Notes: generated from the sequence alone by a model not told the origin. A stretch of 43,120 nt of DNA from Flavobacterium sp. (GCA_023253295.1 JALRGZ010000078.1:1-43120), one strand, 5' to 3'; shown: positions 33,834 to 42,849, counted from the stretch's first letter. Program-made: numbers and translations.

Positions 33834-34895
33834 AAAAAACACTTTAAAAATTTCTGACCAGTTTAAATTGGATTTTATTTCGGAAAGTCCTTTGTAATTA
33901 GCTATTTCATCTAGGTTTTTAATTGTAAAGAGGTCTTGTTTTGTAAAAGGAACAAGACCTTCTTTTTTTAATTTCTCAGCCAGATATTCTTGTTCGTATT
34001 GCCCGGGAGTAGGAATGAAAAAAGCTTTTTTGTTTAGTTTGGATAAATCCATAATCGATGTATATCCTGAACGACAAAGAATAAGGTCACTTTCGTTTAA
34101 AGCCTGTTCAAGCTGGCGGCTGTGCATGAAGTTGTAAAAAGTAACATGATTAATTTGTTCTTTAGTTTGTTCTTTTTCTATGATTCCTTTTATAAAAAGT
34201 ACTTTTCCTTTATATTGAACAGTTTCTATTTTTAGCTTTTCTTCAAGCATTCCTCTTTGCGGTTCCGGACCGGAAAGGATAATCATTAAATCGTATTTTT
34301 TTTCTGCTTTTTTACAGTGCATTCTGCTTAGTGGTCCGATGTATTTTATGTTTAAATCGGGGTGTTTTAAATGGCTTAATTCTCCTGCTAAATTAGTGTT
34401 GCCGTTGGTGTCAGGAATCCAGCATTCAGTATATTTTTTTATGATGTTTTGATGTAGTAAACTTGTTATCCAAGTAGTGTTTCCAGTTAGGACATTCAGT
34501 TGATGTGTAATAAATACTGAGGGGATATTTTTATTGTAAACCCCAAGTCTATTGTCTGAAATTATTCCGTCTATATCGTATTTTTTAATCCATTTTTTTA
34601 CCAATTCCTTTTCTTCTATAATGGCCTCAATCATTTTTGGAATGTTTTTAAGCAGTTTCCATTTAAAATATTTTCCGTTTTTGGCATATTCAATCTCGTA
34701 AGAAGGTAGCTCAAGAAATTTTAAATATGGAAATTCTTTTTTTAATAAGTCTAAGGCAATGCCATCTGAAGCAATAATAGGGATGTAATTATTGTCTTGC
34801 AAGGCTTTAATGATGGGGATACAACGTGTTGCATGGCCTAATCCCCAGTTTAATGGAGCTACCAATATTGTCTTACTAGGAATGTTTATATTCAT
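33831..34895 (-). CDS. GT28/MurG-fold glycosyltransferase family protein
   Basis: A 354-residue cytosolic or membrane-associated GT-B protein. The N-terminal domain starts with ILVAPLNWGLGHATRCIPII, the Gly-rich loop and His of the UDP-sugar GT28 group. The C-terminal domain has IILSGPEPQRGMLEE, the ALNESDLILCRSGYTSIMDL nucleotide-sugar binding region and the PTPGQYEQEYLAEKL segment seen in MurG-like enzymes. Acceptor and sugar are unknown. It lies alone, convergent with the OmpA gene. Its frame closes just inside the terminator hairpin region. Confidence 0.82.
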   Translation of the reverse strand: MNINIPSKTILVAPLNWGLGHATRCIPIIKALQDNNYIPIIASDGIALDLLKKEFPYLKFLELPSYEIEYAKNGKYFKWKLLKNIPKMIEAIIEEKELVKKWIKKYDIDGIISDNRLGVYNKNIPSVFITHQLNVLTGNTTWITSLLHQNIIKKYTECWIPDTNGNTNLAGELSHLKHPDLNIKYIGPLSRMHCKKAEKKYDLMIILSGPEPQRGMLEEKLKIETVQYKGKVLFIKGIIEKEQTKEQINHVTFYNFMHSRQLEQALNESDLILCRSGYTSIMDLSKLNKKAFFIPTPGQYEQEYLAEKLKKEGLVPFTKQDLFTIKNLDEIANYKGLSEIKSNLNWSEIFKVFF

Positions 34896-35016
34896 TTTTT
34901 AATCGTTTTTATGATAAAAATAATTAAACGAAGATTTTATAGACTTGCCTGCAAATTATTAAACCATTAAGTTAATATTTCCTAAAGTAATGATTAATTA
35001 CTGGATTGAAATAAAA

Positions 35017-35054
35017 AAAGACACTGAAGTTCATGGGTAAACAACAGTGTCTTT
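35017..35054 (-). terminator. Terminator after aspartokinase
   Basis: AAAGACACTG and CAGTGTCTTT form a 10-bp stem with an 18-nt loop. On the minus strand it is followed by seven T's and lies 22 bp after the lysC stop. Confidence 0.85.
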
Positions 35055-35075
35055 AAATGAATTATGTGTAAAAGC

Positions 35076-36332
35076 TTAGTTTTCTTTAGTGACAATTTGC
35101 ATGGTTTCAGTACCTAATTGTTTTAGTAATACTGTTTTTCCTTCCATAACCGTTTGTGCGGCTGCATCGTTAAAATGTCTGATAGTGTAAAGTGTAACAT
35201 CTTCGTTGTAACCCACTTTGAATTTTTTAGACAAAATAGCTAACAAGTCTTTGAAGTTGCCAAATTTGTCCTCAACGCAAACAGAAAAACTAATTGCAGA
35301 GTTTTGAATTAAGTTCACCTTAATTTTGAATTCGTGGAATAATCCAAAAATTTCACTGATGTTTTCTTCCATGATGAAAGAGAAATCAATGGAAGAAAGA
35401 GATATTAATAATTGCTCTCTCTTAACAATAAAACAAGGCATAAATGGTTCAAGCGTAGCCCCTTTGCTTACAACCGTTCCTTTTAATAAGGGATTGATAA
35501 ATGATTTTACGTGTAAAGGAATTTCCTTTTTTTGTAATGGTTGTAAAGTTTTTGGATGGATTACAGTCGCTCCGTAGAATGCTAATTCAATAGCTTCTCT
35601 GTATGAAATTTGGTTTAACAAACTTGCATTTTCAAAATATCTTGGGTCAGCATTCATAACTCCCGGAACATCTTTCCAGATAGTTACACTTTCAGCATTT
35701 AAGCAATAAGCAAAAATAGCGGCAGTATAATCAGAACCTTCGCGACCTAAAGTAGTAGTAAAGTTGTTTTCGTCTGAACCAAGGAATCCTTGAGTGATAT
35801 TTAGTATTTTAGTTTTAATATTGTTGGCAATATTTTTTTGAGTTAATTCCCAGTCTACTTCCGCATCACGGTAGTTGTTGTTCGTTTTTACATAATTACG
35901 AACATCAATCCATTGTGTTTCGATACCTCTAAAGTTCATGTAGTAACTTAAAATTGTAGTCGAAATAATTTCTCCCATACTTACAATTTGGTCATAAACA
36001 AAGTTGTAGTTTGGTGATTTGTTGTGAGCTAAGAAATATTCTAAATCGGTAAAATGATTTTGTACTGCAGCAAAAACTTCGTGATTTTCATCTTCGAATA
36101 AATCCAAAAGAATTTGATTGTGGTATTTTTTTATTTCTTGTACTGAAGCATTAAGCTCAGCTGATTTGTCAAAATAATTTTTGATTACTACTTCTAGAGC
36201 ATTAGTAGTTTTTCCCATTGCTGAAACCACTAATAATACATCTTCATAGCCTGCTTTTTGTAAAACGTCATATACGTTTCTTATTCCGGCTGCATCTTTT
36301 ACGGAAGCTCCACCAAATTTAAATACTCTCAT
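35076..36332 (-). CDS. lysC: Aspartate kinase
   Basis: A 418-residue enzyme phosphorylating aspartate, the first step to lysine, threonine and methionine. The kinase domain has the N-terminal VFKFGGASV motif (residues 3-11), TTLGREGSDYTAAIFA for the nucleotide/aspartate site, and WKDVPGVMNADPR. From about residue 300 a C-terminal regulatory half with ACT-like segments (LLISLSSIDFSFI, NLIQNSAISFSVCV) suggests feedback control. It is a monofunctional kinase without a homoserine dehydrogenase fusion. It lies 11 bp downstream of the GNAT gene on the same strand and ends in a terminator. Confidence 0.92.
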   Translation of the reverse strand: MRVFKFGGASVKDAAGIRNVYDVLQKAGYEDVLLVVSAMGKTTNALEVVIKNYFDKSAELNASVQEIKKYHNQILLDLFEDENHEVFAAVQNHFTDLEYFLAHNKSPNYNFVYDQIVSMGEIISTTILSYYMNFRGIETQWIDVRNYVKTNNNYRDAEVDWELTQKNIANNIKTKILNITQGFLGSDENNFTTTLGREGSDYTAAIFAYCLNAESVTIWKDVPGVMNADPRYFENASLLNQISYREAIELAFYGATVIHPKTLQPLQKKEIPLHVKSFINPLLKGTVVSKGATLEPFMPCFIVKREQLLISLSSIDFSFIMEENISEIFGLFHEFKIKVNLIQNSAISFSVCVEDKFGNFKDLLAILSKKFKVGYNEDVTLYTIRHFNDAAAQTVMEGKTVLLKQLGTETMQIVTKEN

Positions 36333-36343
36333 ATTTTGTTTTT

Positions 36344-36844
36344 CTAATTTTGTTTTAATCTATTTTCTATAAAATTAGCAATTCCTGCTTCGTCCATTTG
36401 AGCAACGTGCCATTCTTTTAATACTTTAGCTCCTGTTTTTTCATAAAAATCAATAGCAGGAGTATTCCAGTCCAGTACGTTCCAATCTATCCTTCTTACT
36501 TGGTCTTTTTGGGCTTGCCTGATTATTTCTGAATACAATGCATAACCAATTCCTTTGCCTCTCATGCTGTTTTTTACTACTAAATCTTCCAAGTGGATAA
36601 TTTTTCCTTTCCAAGTAGAATATCGATAGTAATAAAAAGCAATACCTACGATTTCTTTTTCATTTGAATCCATATCCATTTCGGCAACGAAAACATGAAA
36701 TAGTGGTTGATTGCCAAAACCGTCTCGTATTAAATCTTCAACAGTTATTTGAACAGCATCAGGTTCTTTTTCAAAATCAGCTAATTCTTGAATCAATCTC
36801 AGGACAGCTGCCATATCCTCTTTTTTACCGATTCTAATATTCAT
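36344..36844 (-). CDS. GNAT family N-acetyltransferase
   Basis: A 166-residue acetyltransferase. The N-terminal IRIGKKEDMAAVLRLIQEL start is typical of GNAT. The acetyl-CoA motif A is DLVVKNSMRGKGIGYALYSEI (cited by its core RGKGIG at about residues 115-120), and motif B is WNVLDWNTPAIDFYEKTGAK. It resembles the diamine/thialysine N-acetyltransferase subgroup, but the substrate cannot be fixed by eye. It begins the two-gene unit with lysC, with TATATTTG as a -7 element 72 bp upstream. Confidence 0.85.
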   Translation of the reverse strand: MNIRIGKKEDMAAVLRLIQELADFEKEPDAVQITVEDLIRDGFGNQPLFHVFVAEMDMDSNEKEIVGIAFYYYRYSTWKGKIIHLEDLVVKNSMRGKGIGYALYSEIIRQAQKDQVRRIDWNVLDWNTPAIDFYEKTGAKVLKEWHVAQMDEAGIANFIENRLKQN

Positions 36845-36916
36845 AAATTCGTATTATTAAGGTTTGAAAATTGTTAATATGGCTTTTATAATTTCTTTGA
36901 GACTTCAAAAATTTAG

Positions 36917-36924
36917 CAAATATA
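36917..36924 (-). promoter_or_regulatory. Possible -7 element of the GNAT-lysC operon
   Basis: On the minus strand this reads TATATTTG, an exact TAnnTTTG match, 72 bp before the start at 36844. Confidence 0.45.
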
Positions 36925-36975
36925 CAATACTGATAAACTTAGTAAGTTTTATTGAATCATTATCACAAAAAAAAC

Positions 36976-36983
36976 GATATTTG
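36976..36983 (+). promoter_or_regulatory. Possible -7 element of fbp
   Basis: GATATTTG matches TAnnTTTG at 7 of 8 positions and lies 31 bp before the ATG at 37015. It lies downstream of the alternative start at 36952, which therefore would not be transcribed from it. Confidence 0.45.
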
Positions 36984-37014
36984 TTACCTTAAATACAATT
37001 ATAACGATTTCGTA

Positions 37015-38025
37015 ATGAAAGAAAGTACTAAAACTTTAGGAGAGTTTATTATTGAAAATCAAAATGCGTTTCAATATTCATCGGGTGAATTGTCTCGAAT
37101 AATCAATTCAATCCGATTGGCCGCAAAAGTGGTTAGTTACAAAGTTAACAAAGCAGGTTTAGTTGATATTACCGGAGCTGCCGGGGAGACTAATATTCAG
37201 GGAGAAGACCAGCAAAAGCTAGATGTTTATGCAAATGAAATCTTTATTCAAACTTTAAAAAATCGTGAAATTGTTTGCGGAATTGCTTCTGAAGAAAACG
37301 ATGATTTTATCACTGTAGAAGGGAAAGATAATAGCCATAAGAACAAATATGTGGTTTTGATGGATCCTTTGGATGGTTCTTCTAATATTGATGTAAATGT
37401 TTCGGTAGGAACCGTTTTTTCGGTTTATAGAAGAATTACTCCTATTGGAACTCCTGTTACTTTGGAAGACTTTTTGCAACCTGGAACCATGCAGGTAGCT
37501 GCCGGATATGTAATTTATGGTACATCGACTATGTTAGTTTATACTACAGGTCATGGTGTGAACGGATTTACATTAAACCCGGCAATTGGTACTTTTTATT
37601 TATCACATCCTGATATGAAGTTTGCTAAGGATGGGCATATTTATTCTATTAATGAAGGGAATTACATTCAGTTTCCTCAAGGAGTGAAAGATTATATTAA
37701 GTACTGTCAGTCGGAAGAGGGTGATCGTCCATATACTTCAAGATATATTGGAAGTTTAGTTTCGGATATTCATAGAAATATGATTAAAGGAGGGATTTAT
37801 ATTTACCCAACAAGTTCTAAAGCACCTAAAGGTAAATTGCGTTTGCTTTATGAATGTAATCCAATGGCTTTTGTTGCTGAACAGGCTGGAGGAAAAGCCT
37901 CTGATGGATTTAGAAGGATTATGGAAATTAAGCCAACAGAGCTACACGAACGTGTTCCGTTTTTCTGTGGAAGTTATAATATGGTAGCTAAGGCGGAAGA
38001 ATTTATGCAAAAAGCAAGTAAATAA
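37015..38025 (+). CDS. fbp: Fructose-1,6-bisphosphatase class I
   Basis: A cytosolic gluconeogenic enzyme hydrolysing fructose 1,6-bisphosphate. The metal-binding core is VLMDPLDGSSNIDVNVSVG, preceded by GIASEENDD. The substrate segment RYIGSLVSDIHRNMIKGGIY and KLRLLYECNPMAFVAEQAGG are also present. The frame is open from 36952, but the extra 21 residues are not family-like. Starting at the ATG at 37015 gives 336 residues, the usual length, and places a -7 element at the right distance. It is monocistronic, ending in a bidirectional terminator. Confidence 0.95.
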   Translation: MKESTKTLGEFIIENQNAFQYSSGELSRIINSIRLAAKVVSYKVNKAGLVDITGAAGETNIQGEDQQKLDVYANEIFIQTLKNREIVCGIASEENDDFITVEGKDNSHKNKYVVLMDPLDGSSNIDVNVSVGTVFSVYRRITPIGTPVTLEDFLQPGTMQVAAGYVIYGTSTMLVYTTGHGVNGFTLNPAIGTFYLSHPDMKFAKDGHIYSINEGNYIQFPQGVKDYIKYCQSEEGDRPYTSRYIGSLVSDIHRNMIKGGIYIYPTSSKAPKGKLRLLYECNPMAFVAEQAGGKASDGFRRIMEIKPTELHERVPFFCGSYNMVAKAEEFMQKASK

Positions 38026-38045
38026 TATTTGGCGAAAGTTAAAAC

Positions 38046-38085
38046 AAAAAAGCTCTTGAATAATAAATAACTCAAGAGCTTTTTT
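38046..38085. terminator. Bidirectional terminator between fbp and the TerB-like gene
   Basis: AAAAAAGCTCTTGA pairs perfectly with TCAAGAGCTTTTTT over a 12-nt loop, with A- and T-runs on both sides, between two convergent genes. Confidence 0.92.
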
Positions 38086-38105
38086 AATATTTATAAAAAG
38101 TAAAA

Positions 38106-38537
38106 TTATTTGTGCATGTTTTGCATTTCGTAAGCAAAAGTGTCGAAATCTACTTTTTTATCTACTAATGATAACGCTTTTGCAACAATGTAATTAACGT
38201 TACTTGGAGTAAAACCTAAGCCAATAGCGATTTTTTTCAAAATCACTTCTTGTTTGTCTCCTAATTGATGGTCAACATGAACCATTCTAACTAAATCGTA
38301 TAAACGCTCTAGTCTTTGGGAGTATAAGTAAGGAGGGTTAATAGGGTGGATTGTTGGGTTTTCTAAAATCTCTTCGTATTCTGAAGTTGAAATTTCTAAC
38401 TGTGTAGCTAATTTATCTAAGAAGCTTTTTTCCTCGTTAGAAACAATACCATCAGCTAAAGCAACACGAACAATCGCAGAAAAATGTCCCTTATTTCTTT
38501 GTTTAAATTCGCTATCAAATAAATCTGAAAATGACAT
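38106..38537 (-). CDS. TerB-like protein
   Basis: A 143-residue all-helical soluble protein of the TerB/DjlA-N-like family. ALADGIVSNEEKSFLDKLA (about residues 28-46) has the characteristic ADGxxxxxE acidic metal-binding motif. A second partial acidic motif is VDHQLGDKQEVILKKIAIGLG. Such domains are linked to metal or envelope stress, but flavobacterial stand-alone members have no known role, and no other ter gene is nearby. It has an exact -7 element 24 bp upstream and a terminator after it, so it is monocistronic. Confidence 0.8.
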   Translation of the reverse strand: MSFSDLFDSEFKQRNKGHFSAIVRVALADGIVSNEEKSFLDKLATQLEISTSEYEEILENPTIHPINPPYLYSQRLERLYDLVRMVHVDHQLGDKQEVILKKIAIGLGFTPSNVNYIVAKALSLVDKKVDFDTFAYEMQNMHK

Positions 38538-38560
38538 AATTATTGTGTTTTTATATAAAG

Positions 38561-38568
38561 CAAATATA
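38561..38568 (-). promoter_or_regulatory. Possible -7 element of the TerB-like gene
   Basis: On the minus strand this reads TATATTTG, an exact match to TAnnTTTG, 23 bp before the start codon. Confidence 0.5.
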
Positions 38569-38706
38569 ATTCAATTTTTAAATTATTAATTTTATTTAAA
38601 GAGAAAAATAATCCGCTTCAAAATTATTGAAGAGGAATTAATAGATTGAATTGAGGAGTTTCAAAATTAATCGTAAGTTTACATCCCTTATCAATTAATA
38701 TTACCT

Positions 38707-39303
38707 ATGATGTCCCAATTTTTAATCTATTTTCAATTAGGATTAAAACATATTTTAAATATTTATTCCTACGATCATATTTTATTTTTAATAGCGCTTT
38801 CAATTCCTCTTTCTTTTAAAGATTGGAAAAGAATTTTATTGTTGGTTACTTCGTTTACTCTGGGGCATACCATTGCGTTGTTGTTAACTTTGTATGGGAT
38901 TATTGCTGTAAAAGTAGCGGTGGTCGAGTTGCTGATTCCAATAACAATTTTGATAGTAGCATTATTTCATCTGTTTACAGCTGGAAAATCAGGTAAAAAA
39001 GAAAGTATTAATCTGGTTTTCTTTCTTACGTTATTCTTTGGAATTATACATGGATTAGGATTTTTAAATCATTTTAGAAATATTCATAAAGACGCATCTG
39101 TTTCAAAATTATTAGCGATATTAGAATCGTCATTAGGGATTGAAGCGGCTCAGTTAGTAGTGATTCTTGTGTCTTTGATTTTGGCTTATATTGTTCAGAC
39201 TGTTTTTAGATTTTCTAAAAGAGATTGGACTTTAGTGATGTCAGCATTTATAATTGGAGTAGTTTTGCCAATAATTTTAGGAAATGAAATTTGGTTAAGA
39301 TAG
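38707..39303 (+). CDS. HupE/UreJ family membrane protein
   Basis: A 198-residue polytopic inner-membrane protein with about six hydrophobic segments. The N-terminal GLKHILNIYSYDHILFLIAL segment, with His and Asp in the first helix, resembles the HxxxxxDH-type motif of HupE/UreJ nickel/cobalt permease-like proteins. SFTLGHTIALLLT follows in the third segment and FFGIIHGLGFLNHF in a later one. Metal transport is the family suggestion and is not proven here. There are two adjacent ATG codons at 38707 and 38710, and either could start. The dCMP deaminase gene begins three bases after the stop, and the S41 protease follows that, so the three form an operon. Confidence 0.82.
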   Translation: MMSQFLIYFQLGLKHILNIYSYDHILFLIALSIPLSFKDWKRILLLVTSFTLGHTIALLLTLYGIIAVKVAVVELLIPITILIVALFHLFTAGKSGKKESINLVFFLTLFFGIIHGLGFLNHFRNIHKDASVSKLLAILESSLGIEAAQLVVILVSLILAYIVQTVFRFSKRDWTLVMSAFIIGVVLPIILGNEIWLR

Positions 39304-39306
39304 ATT

Positions 39307-39738
39307 ATGGAACAAAAAAAATTAAATAAATACGATAAGGCTTATCTTCGAATAGCTAAAGAATGGGGGTTGTTATCGTATTGTAAACGCAAACAGGTAG
39401 GAGCAATTATTGTAAAGGATCGAATGATTATTTCTGACGGTTATAATGGAACGCCTACCGGATTTGATAATTGTTGTGAAGATGAGGAAGGATTGACCAG
39501 ATGGGATGTTTTGCATGCCGAAGCTAATGCAATTCTTAAAGTAGCCCGATCTACTCAATCTTGTGAAGGGGCAACTTTGTATATTACACTTTCACCTTGT
39601 AAAGAGTGTAGTAAATTAATTCATCAATCAGGAATTAAAAGGGTAGTGTATCAAAATGGTTATCGTGATGATTCAGGAATTCAGTTTTTAAAGAAAGCTG
39701 GAGTAATTGTGGATCACATTCAGGAATTAGAAGAATAA
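39307..39738 (+). CDS. Deoxycytidylate deaminase
   Basis: A 143-residue zinc enzyme converting dCMP to dUMP in the cytosol for thymidylate synthesis. The zinc/catalytic motif is HAEANAI (His70, Glu72). The second half is PCKEC (Cys98 and Cys101). The N-terminal YLRIAKEWGLLSYCKRKQVG and SDGYNGTPTGFDNC are typical of the ComEB/dCMP deaminase family. It sits within a three-gene operon, three bases after the HupE-like gene and one base before the protease start. Confidence 0.93.
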   Translation: MEQKKLNKYDKAYLRIAKEWGLLSYCKRKQVGAIIVKDRMIISDGYNGTPTGFDNCCEDEEGLTRWDVLHAEANAILKVARSTQSCEGATLYITLSPCKECSKLIHQSGIKRVVYQNGYRDDSGIQFLKKAGVIVDHIQELEE

Positions 39739-39739
39739 A

Positions 39740-41320
39740 GTGAAAATAAACTATAAATACATTCCTGTTTATATTAGTATTATCCTGTCTGTAGGAATAC
39801 TTATAGGTGGTTTTTTGAATTTTTCCAACCAAAATCAATTTTCGAAAGCTAATAATTCGAAAACAAAACTGAATAAACTAATCGACTTTATCAATAATGA
39901 ATATGTTGATGAGTTGAATACCGATTCTATTGTCAATAAAACAGTAGATAATATTTTATCTCAATTAGATCCGCATTCCGTGTATGTGCCTTCAAACGAG
40001 CAACTAGAGGTTGTCGAAAATATGAGAGGTGATTTTGTTGGGATTGGCATTCGTTTTTATCTTTATAAAGATACCGTAGCTGTTGTTGAGCCAATGGAGA
40101 ATGGTCCTTCTGCAAAAGCAGGAATCAAAGCGGGAGATCGAATTTTGTATGCTGATGGTACAAAGTTGTTTGGGCGAAAACTACCAACAGATTCATTATT
40201 TGCTAAGTTTAAAGGAAAAGAAGGTTCGCAGGTAGTTTTGACTGTTTATAGAAAGTCAGAAAAAAGAAGAATAAATTATACAATTAAAAGAGGGGTTATT
40301 CCTTTGAAAAGTGTCGATGTTGGTTTGATGCTAAATCCAACTACTGCTTATGTAAAAATCAACCGTTTTGCAGAAACTACCTATGAAGAGTTTAAATCGG
40401 CTTTGACTCATTTGAAAAAACGAGGTGCCAAATCTTTAGTTATCGATCTTCGGGATAATGGCGGTGGTTATATGGAAGAGGCAATTGAAATTGCGGATGA
40501 ATTATTATCGGATAATAAACTGATTGTTTTTACTAAGAATAAAAAAGGCAAAATTGATAAAAGCTATGCTACTGAAAAAGGCGATTTTGAAAGTGGAGAT
40601 TTATTTGTTTTAATCAATGAAAATACAGCTTCGGCAAGTGAAATTCTGGCTGGCGCTATTCAGGATAATGATAGAGGAACAATTGTTGGGCGACGTTCAT
40701 TTGGTAAAGGATTGGTGCAAAGGGAGATGGATTTTGATGATGGTTCCGCGGTTCGTTTAACAGTAGCCCGTTATTATACGCCTACAGGAAGATCTATTCA
40801 AAAGCCTTATTTTAAAGGAACTGAACAGTACTTTAAAGAATCAGAGTTGCGTTTTAAAAACGGTGAGTTGTATCAAAAAGATAGTATAAAAGTAGTTGAT
40901 AGTTTGAAATTTAAAACGCCAAAAGGCAGAGTTGTGTATGGTGGCGGCGGAATTGTTCCTGATGTTTTTGTGCCTCTTGAATTTGAAAATGCTGATGAGG
41001 CCACCCTGTATTTATTAGAGACAGGAATAGTTGGTAATTTTGTTTTTGAACAATTAGATAAAAAAAGAAATACTTTCAAAGGGCTTTCGTTAGAACAATT
41101 TTTAAAGAAGATGAATACTACTGATGAGTATTATAATATTTTTGATCACTTTTTGTCTAAACATGTTCCAGGTATTCAGTTAGTAAAAGCCAAAGAGCTT
41201 GTAAAACGACATCTTAATGCCGAATTTGCTAAGCAATTGTATGGTGAAAAAGCGTATTATGATATTCTTTTAAAGGATGATATAATGCTAAAAAAGATTT
41301 TGTTCGCTAAGAAAAAATAA
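39740..41320 (+). CDS. S41 family C-terminal processing peptidase
   Basis: A 526-residue periplasmic protease. An N-terminal hydrophobic segment (about 6-25) is a signal anchor. A PDZ domain spans about 85-170 (GIGIRFYLYKDTVAVVEPMENGPSAKAGIKAGD, cited by its GIGIRF and AGIKAGD ends). The S41 catalytic core has Ser in NTASASEI (about 298-300) and Lys323 in GRRSFGKGLVQ. A C-terminal extension of about 130 residues follows. It cleaves C-terminal tails of envelope proteins; its substrates here are unknown. The start is a GTG one base after the dCMP deaminase stop. It ends 15 bp before a convergent gene, and no terminator is visible. Confidence 0.92.
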   Translation: MKINYKYIPVYISIILSVGILIGGFLNFSNQNQFSKANNSKTKLNKLIDFINNEYVDELNTDSIVNKTVDNILSQLDPHSVYVPSNEQLEVVENMRGDFVGIGIRFYLYKDTVAVVEPMENGPSAKAGIKAGDRILYADGTKLFGRKLPTDSLFAKFKGKEGSQVVLTVYRKSEKRRINYTIKRGVIPLKSVDVGLMLNPTTAYVKINRFAETTYEEFKSALTHLKKRGAKSLVIDLRDNGGGYMEEAIEIADELLSDNKLIVFTKNKKGKIDKSYATEKGDFESGDLFVLINENTASASEILAGAIQDNDRGTIVGRRSFGKGLVQREMDFDDGSAVRLTVARYYTPTGRSIQKPYFKGTEQYFKESELRFKNGELYQKDSIKVVDSLKFKTPKGRVVYGGGGIVPDVFVPLEFENADEATLYLLETGIVGNFVFEQLDKKRNTFKGLSLEQFLKKMNTTDEYYNIFDHFLSKHVPGIQLVKAKELVKRHLNAEFAKQLYGEKAYYDILLKDDIMLKKILFAKKK

Positions 41321-41335
41321 TAAAAAAAGTAGGTC

Positions 41336-41941
41336 TTACCGAATACTATCGTGCGAATGTGTTTGAATACCGTTATTCCAAAGTGTCAGAATATCGGTGG
41401 CAACAGCAGCGCCACTTCCGGCAGCAATAGCTAATTGGCTTCTCCATCCTGCTAATGTTCCAATTACATAAATGCCATCTGCAACTAAATGGTCGTTGTT
41501 TTTCAATTGAATTCTTTCTTTTTCAGGAAGTGCTTTTTGATGTGGAATAACATATTGCATTAATCCTTTAATAGCAAAAGTGTTTGCCGAACCAATACCT
41601 ACTACAATAGCTTTGGTTTGATAACTGTTTTTATTGGTAACAACAGTAAAGTTAGGTGCTTCTCCTTCAATACGAAGTACTTTTTCGTTATGAATTTGAG
41701 TAATATGTGGATAGCTTTGATTAAGATGTTCAATGCTTTCCGTTAATAATTCTGATCCAAGTTTACCTGTGGGAATTCCGTAGGCATTGTTAAACAAGGC
41801 ATCTTGAAGTGAGGAAGATTTTTGGTGTGAAAAAATACCGATTTTTTTATCGGTTACAAATTTTTTGTTTTTGGCGGAGCCAAGCACTAAAGCGCATGAC
41901 ATTCCTGAAACCCCTCCTCCAATGATTAAAACGTCAAACAT
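41336..41941 (-). CDS. Small NAD(P)/FAD-dependent oxidoreductase
   Basis: A 201-residue protein of the thioredoxin-reductase-like pyridine-nucleotide-disulphide oxidoreductase fold. The FAD motif is LIIGGGVSGMSCAL (residues 5-18). The C-terminal FAD motif has GIYVIGTLAGWRSQLAIAAG. It lacks the separate NADPH-binding domain with a second GxGxxG motif and the redox CxxC of TrxR, and is about 100 residues shorter than TrxR. It may need a partner or be a minimal FAD protein. No frameshift remnants are visible. It is co-directional with the small membrane protein, which ends 5 bp upstream. Confidence 0.75.
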   Translation of the reverse strand: MFDVLIIGGGVSGMSCALVLGSAKNKKFVTDKKIGIFSHQKSSSLQDALFNNAYGIPTGKLGSELLTESIEHLNQSYPHITQIHNEKVLRIEGEAPNFTVVTNKNSYQTKAIVVGIGSANTFAIKGLMQYVIPHQKALPEKERIQLKNNDHLVADGIYVIGTLAGWRSQLAIAAGSGAAVATDILTLWNNGIQTHSHDSIR

Positions 41942-41946
41942 CTTAA

Positions 41947-42150
41947 TTATAGTTTGTCGTTCATTTTGTCTTCTATTTTTTTAGACATTCTAAAAATAAT
42001 TAGAATTAGGATAGCGCAACAAGAAGCGGCAATTCCAATAAAAGCCACTGCGTTATCTTCTTTAAAAAGATTGCTGAAATCTAATTGAGTGATGTTGAAA
42101 ATAACAAGTGCTGCGGCTAGAAACACTAAGATGTTAGTAAAGATTTTCAT
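41947..42150 (-). CDS. Small two-helix membrane protein
   Basis: A 67-residue protein with hydrophobic segments at about residues 5-20 and 35-54 and a charged C-terminal tail (RMSKKIEDKMNDKL). There is no recognised family. Five bases separate it from the oxidoreductase gene downstream, so the two are probably co-transcribed. Confidence 0.65.
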   Translation of the reverse strand: MKIFTNILVFLAAALVIFNITQLDFSNLFKEDNAVAFIGIAASCCAILILIIFRMSKKIEDKMNDKL

Positions 42151-42270
42151 GATGATTGTTTTGGCTTGTAGTTTTAAAAAAATCTGTTATTTGAATTAAG
42201 TTGTTCTTTTTTAGCAAATTCAGATTGTTTCTACATGCTAAATTCTGGGGTAAAATTATAAAAAAATATT

Positions 42271-42849
42271 TTACATGAATAGTCCTTTAACATTAGCGGC
42301 GAATAATTTAACAGCAATAGCTAAAAGAACTACTCCAAAAGTTTTTCGGACTACTCCAAGTCCGTTTTTTCCTAATAGTTTCTCGATTTTAGAAGAAGAT
42401 TTTAAGACTATGTAGACTAAAAAAATGTTTAGTAGTATGGCAATCACGATGTTTATGGTGTGATACTGAGAACGTAAGGAGAGTAATGTGGTCATGGTTC
42501 CTGCCCCTGCAATCAGAGGAAATGCAAGAGGGACAATTGAAGCGGAGTTTGCTTCTTCGTCTTTATAGATACGTATGCCTAGGATCATTTCCAAGGCAAT
42601 AAAAAAGAGTACAAAGGATCCTGCAACTGCAAATGAATGGACGTCTATCCCGATGATGCTTAGGAAATCTTCTCCTGTAAAAAGAAAGACAAGCATAATT
42701 AGTCCGGCTACTATTGCGGCTTTTTCTGATTCAATATGTCCGTGTTTTTTTCTGAGATCAACTATAATAGGAATGGATCCTACAATGTCTATGACTGCAA
42801 AAAGTACCATTCCTACGGTGATTATTTCTTTGAGATCAAATAGGTGCAT
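42271..42849 (-). CDS. MarC family membrane protein
   Basis: A 192-residue inner-membrane protein with about six helices. MarC/NAAT family marks are AVIDIVGSIPIIVDLRKKH near the N-terminus, VAGSFVLFFIALEMILG in the third helix, and PLAFPLIAGAGTMTTLLSL in the middle. Its role is unknown in most bacteria, and the older link to antibiotic resistance is not supported. It is divergent from the DUF3109-type gene at the window edge. Confidence 0.88.
   Translation of the reverse strand: MHLFDLKEIITVGMVLFAVIDIVGSIPIIVDLRKKHGHIESEKAAIVAGLIMLVFLFTGEDFLSIIGIDVHSFAVAGSFVLFFIALEMILGIRIYKDEEANSASIVPLAFPLIAGAGTMTTLLSLRSQYHTINIVIAILLNIFLVYIVLKSSSKIEKLLGKNGLGVVRKTFGVVLLAIAVKLFAANVKGLFM

Noticed and set aside
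36952..37014. Upstream start for fbp
   Set aside because: It lies upstream of the probable -7 element and adds residues not seen in the family; the ATG at 37015 gives the usual length.
38106..38537. Tellurite resistance locus
   Set aside because: Only one TerB-like gene is present; terA, terC, terD and terE are absent, so a resistance function is not supported.
42271..42849. Multiple antibiotic resistance gene by MarC name
   Set aside because: MarC homology alone does not indicate resistance, and no mar regulator is nearby.
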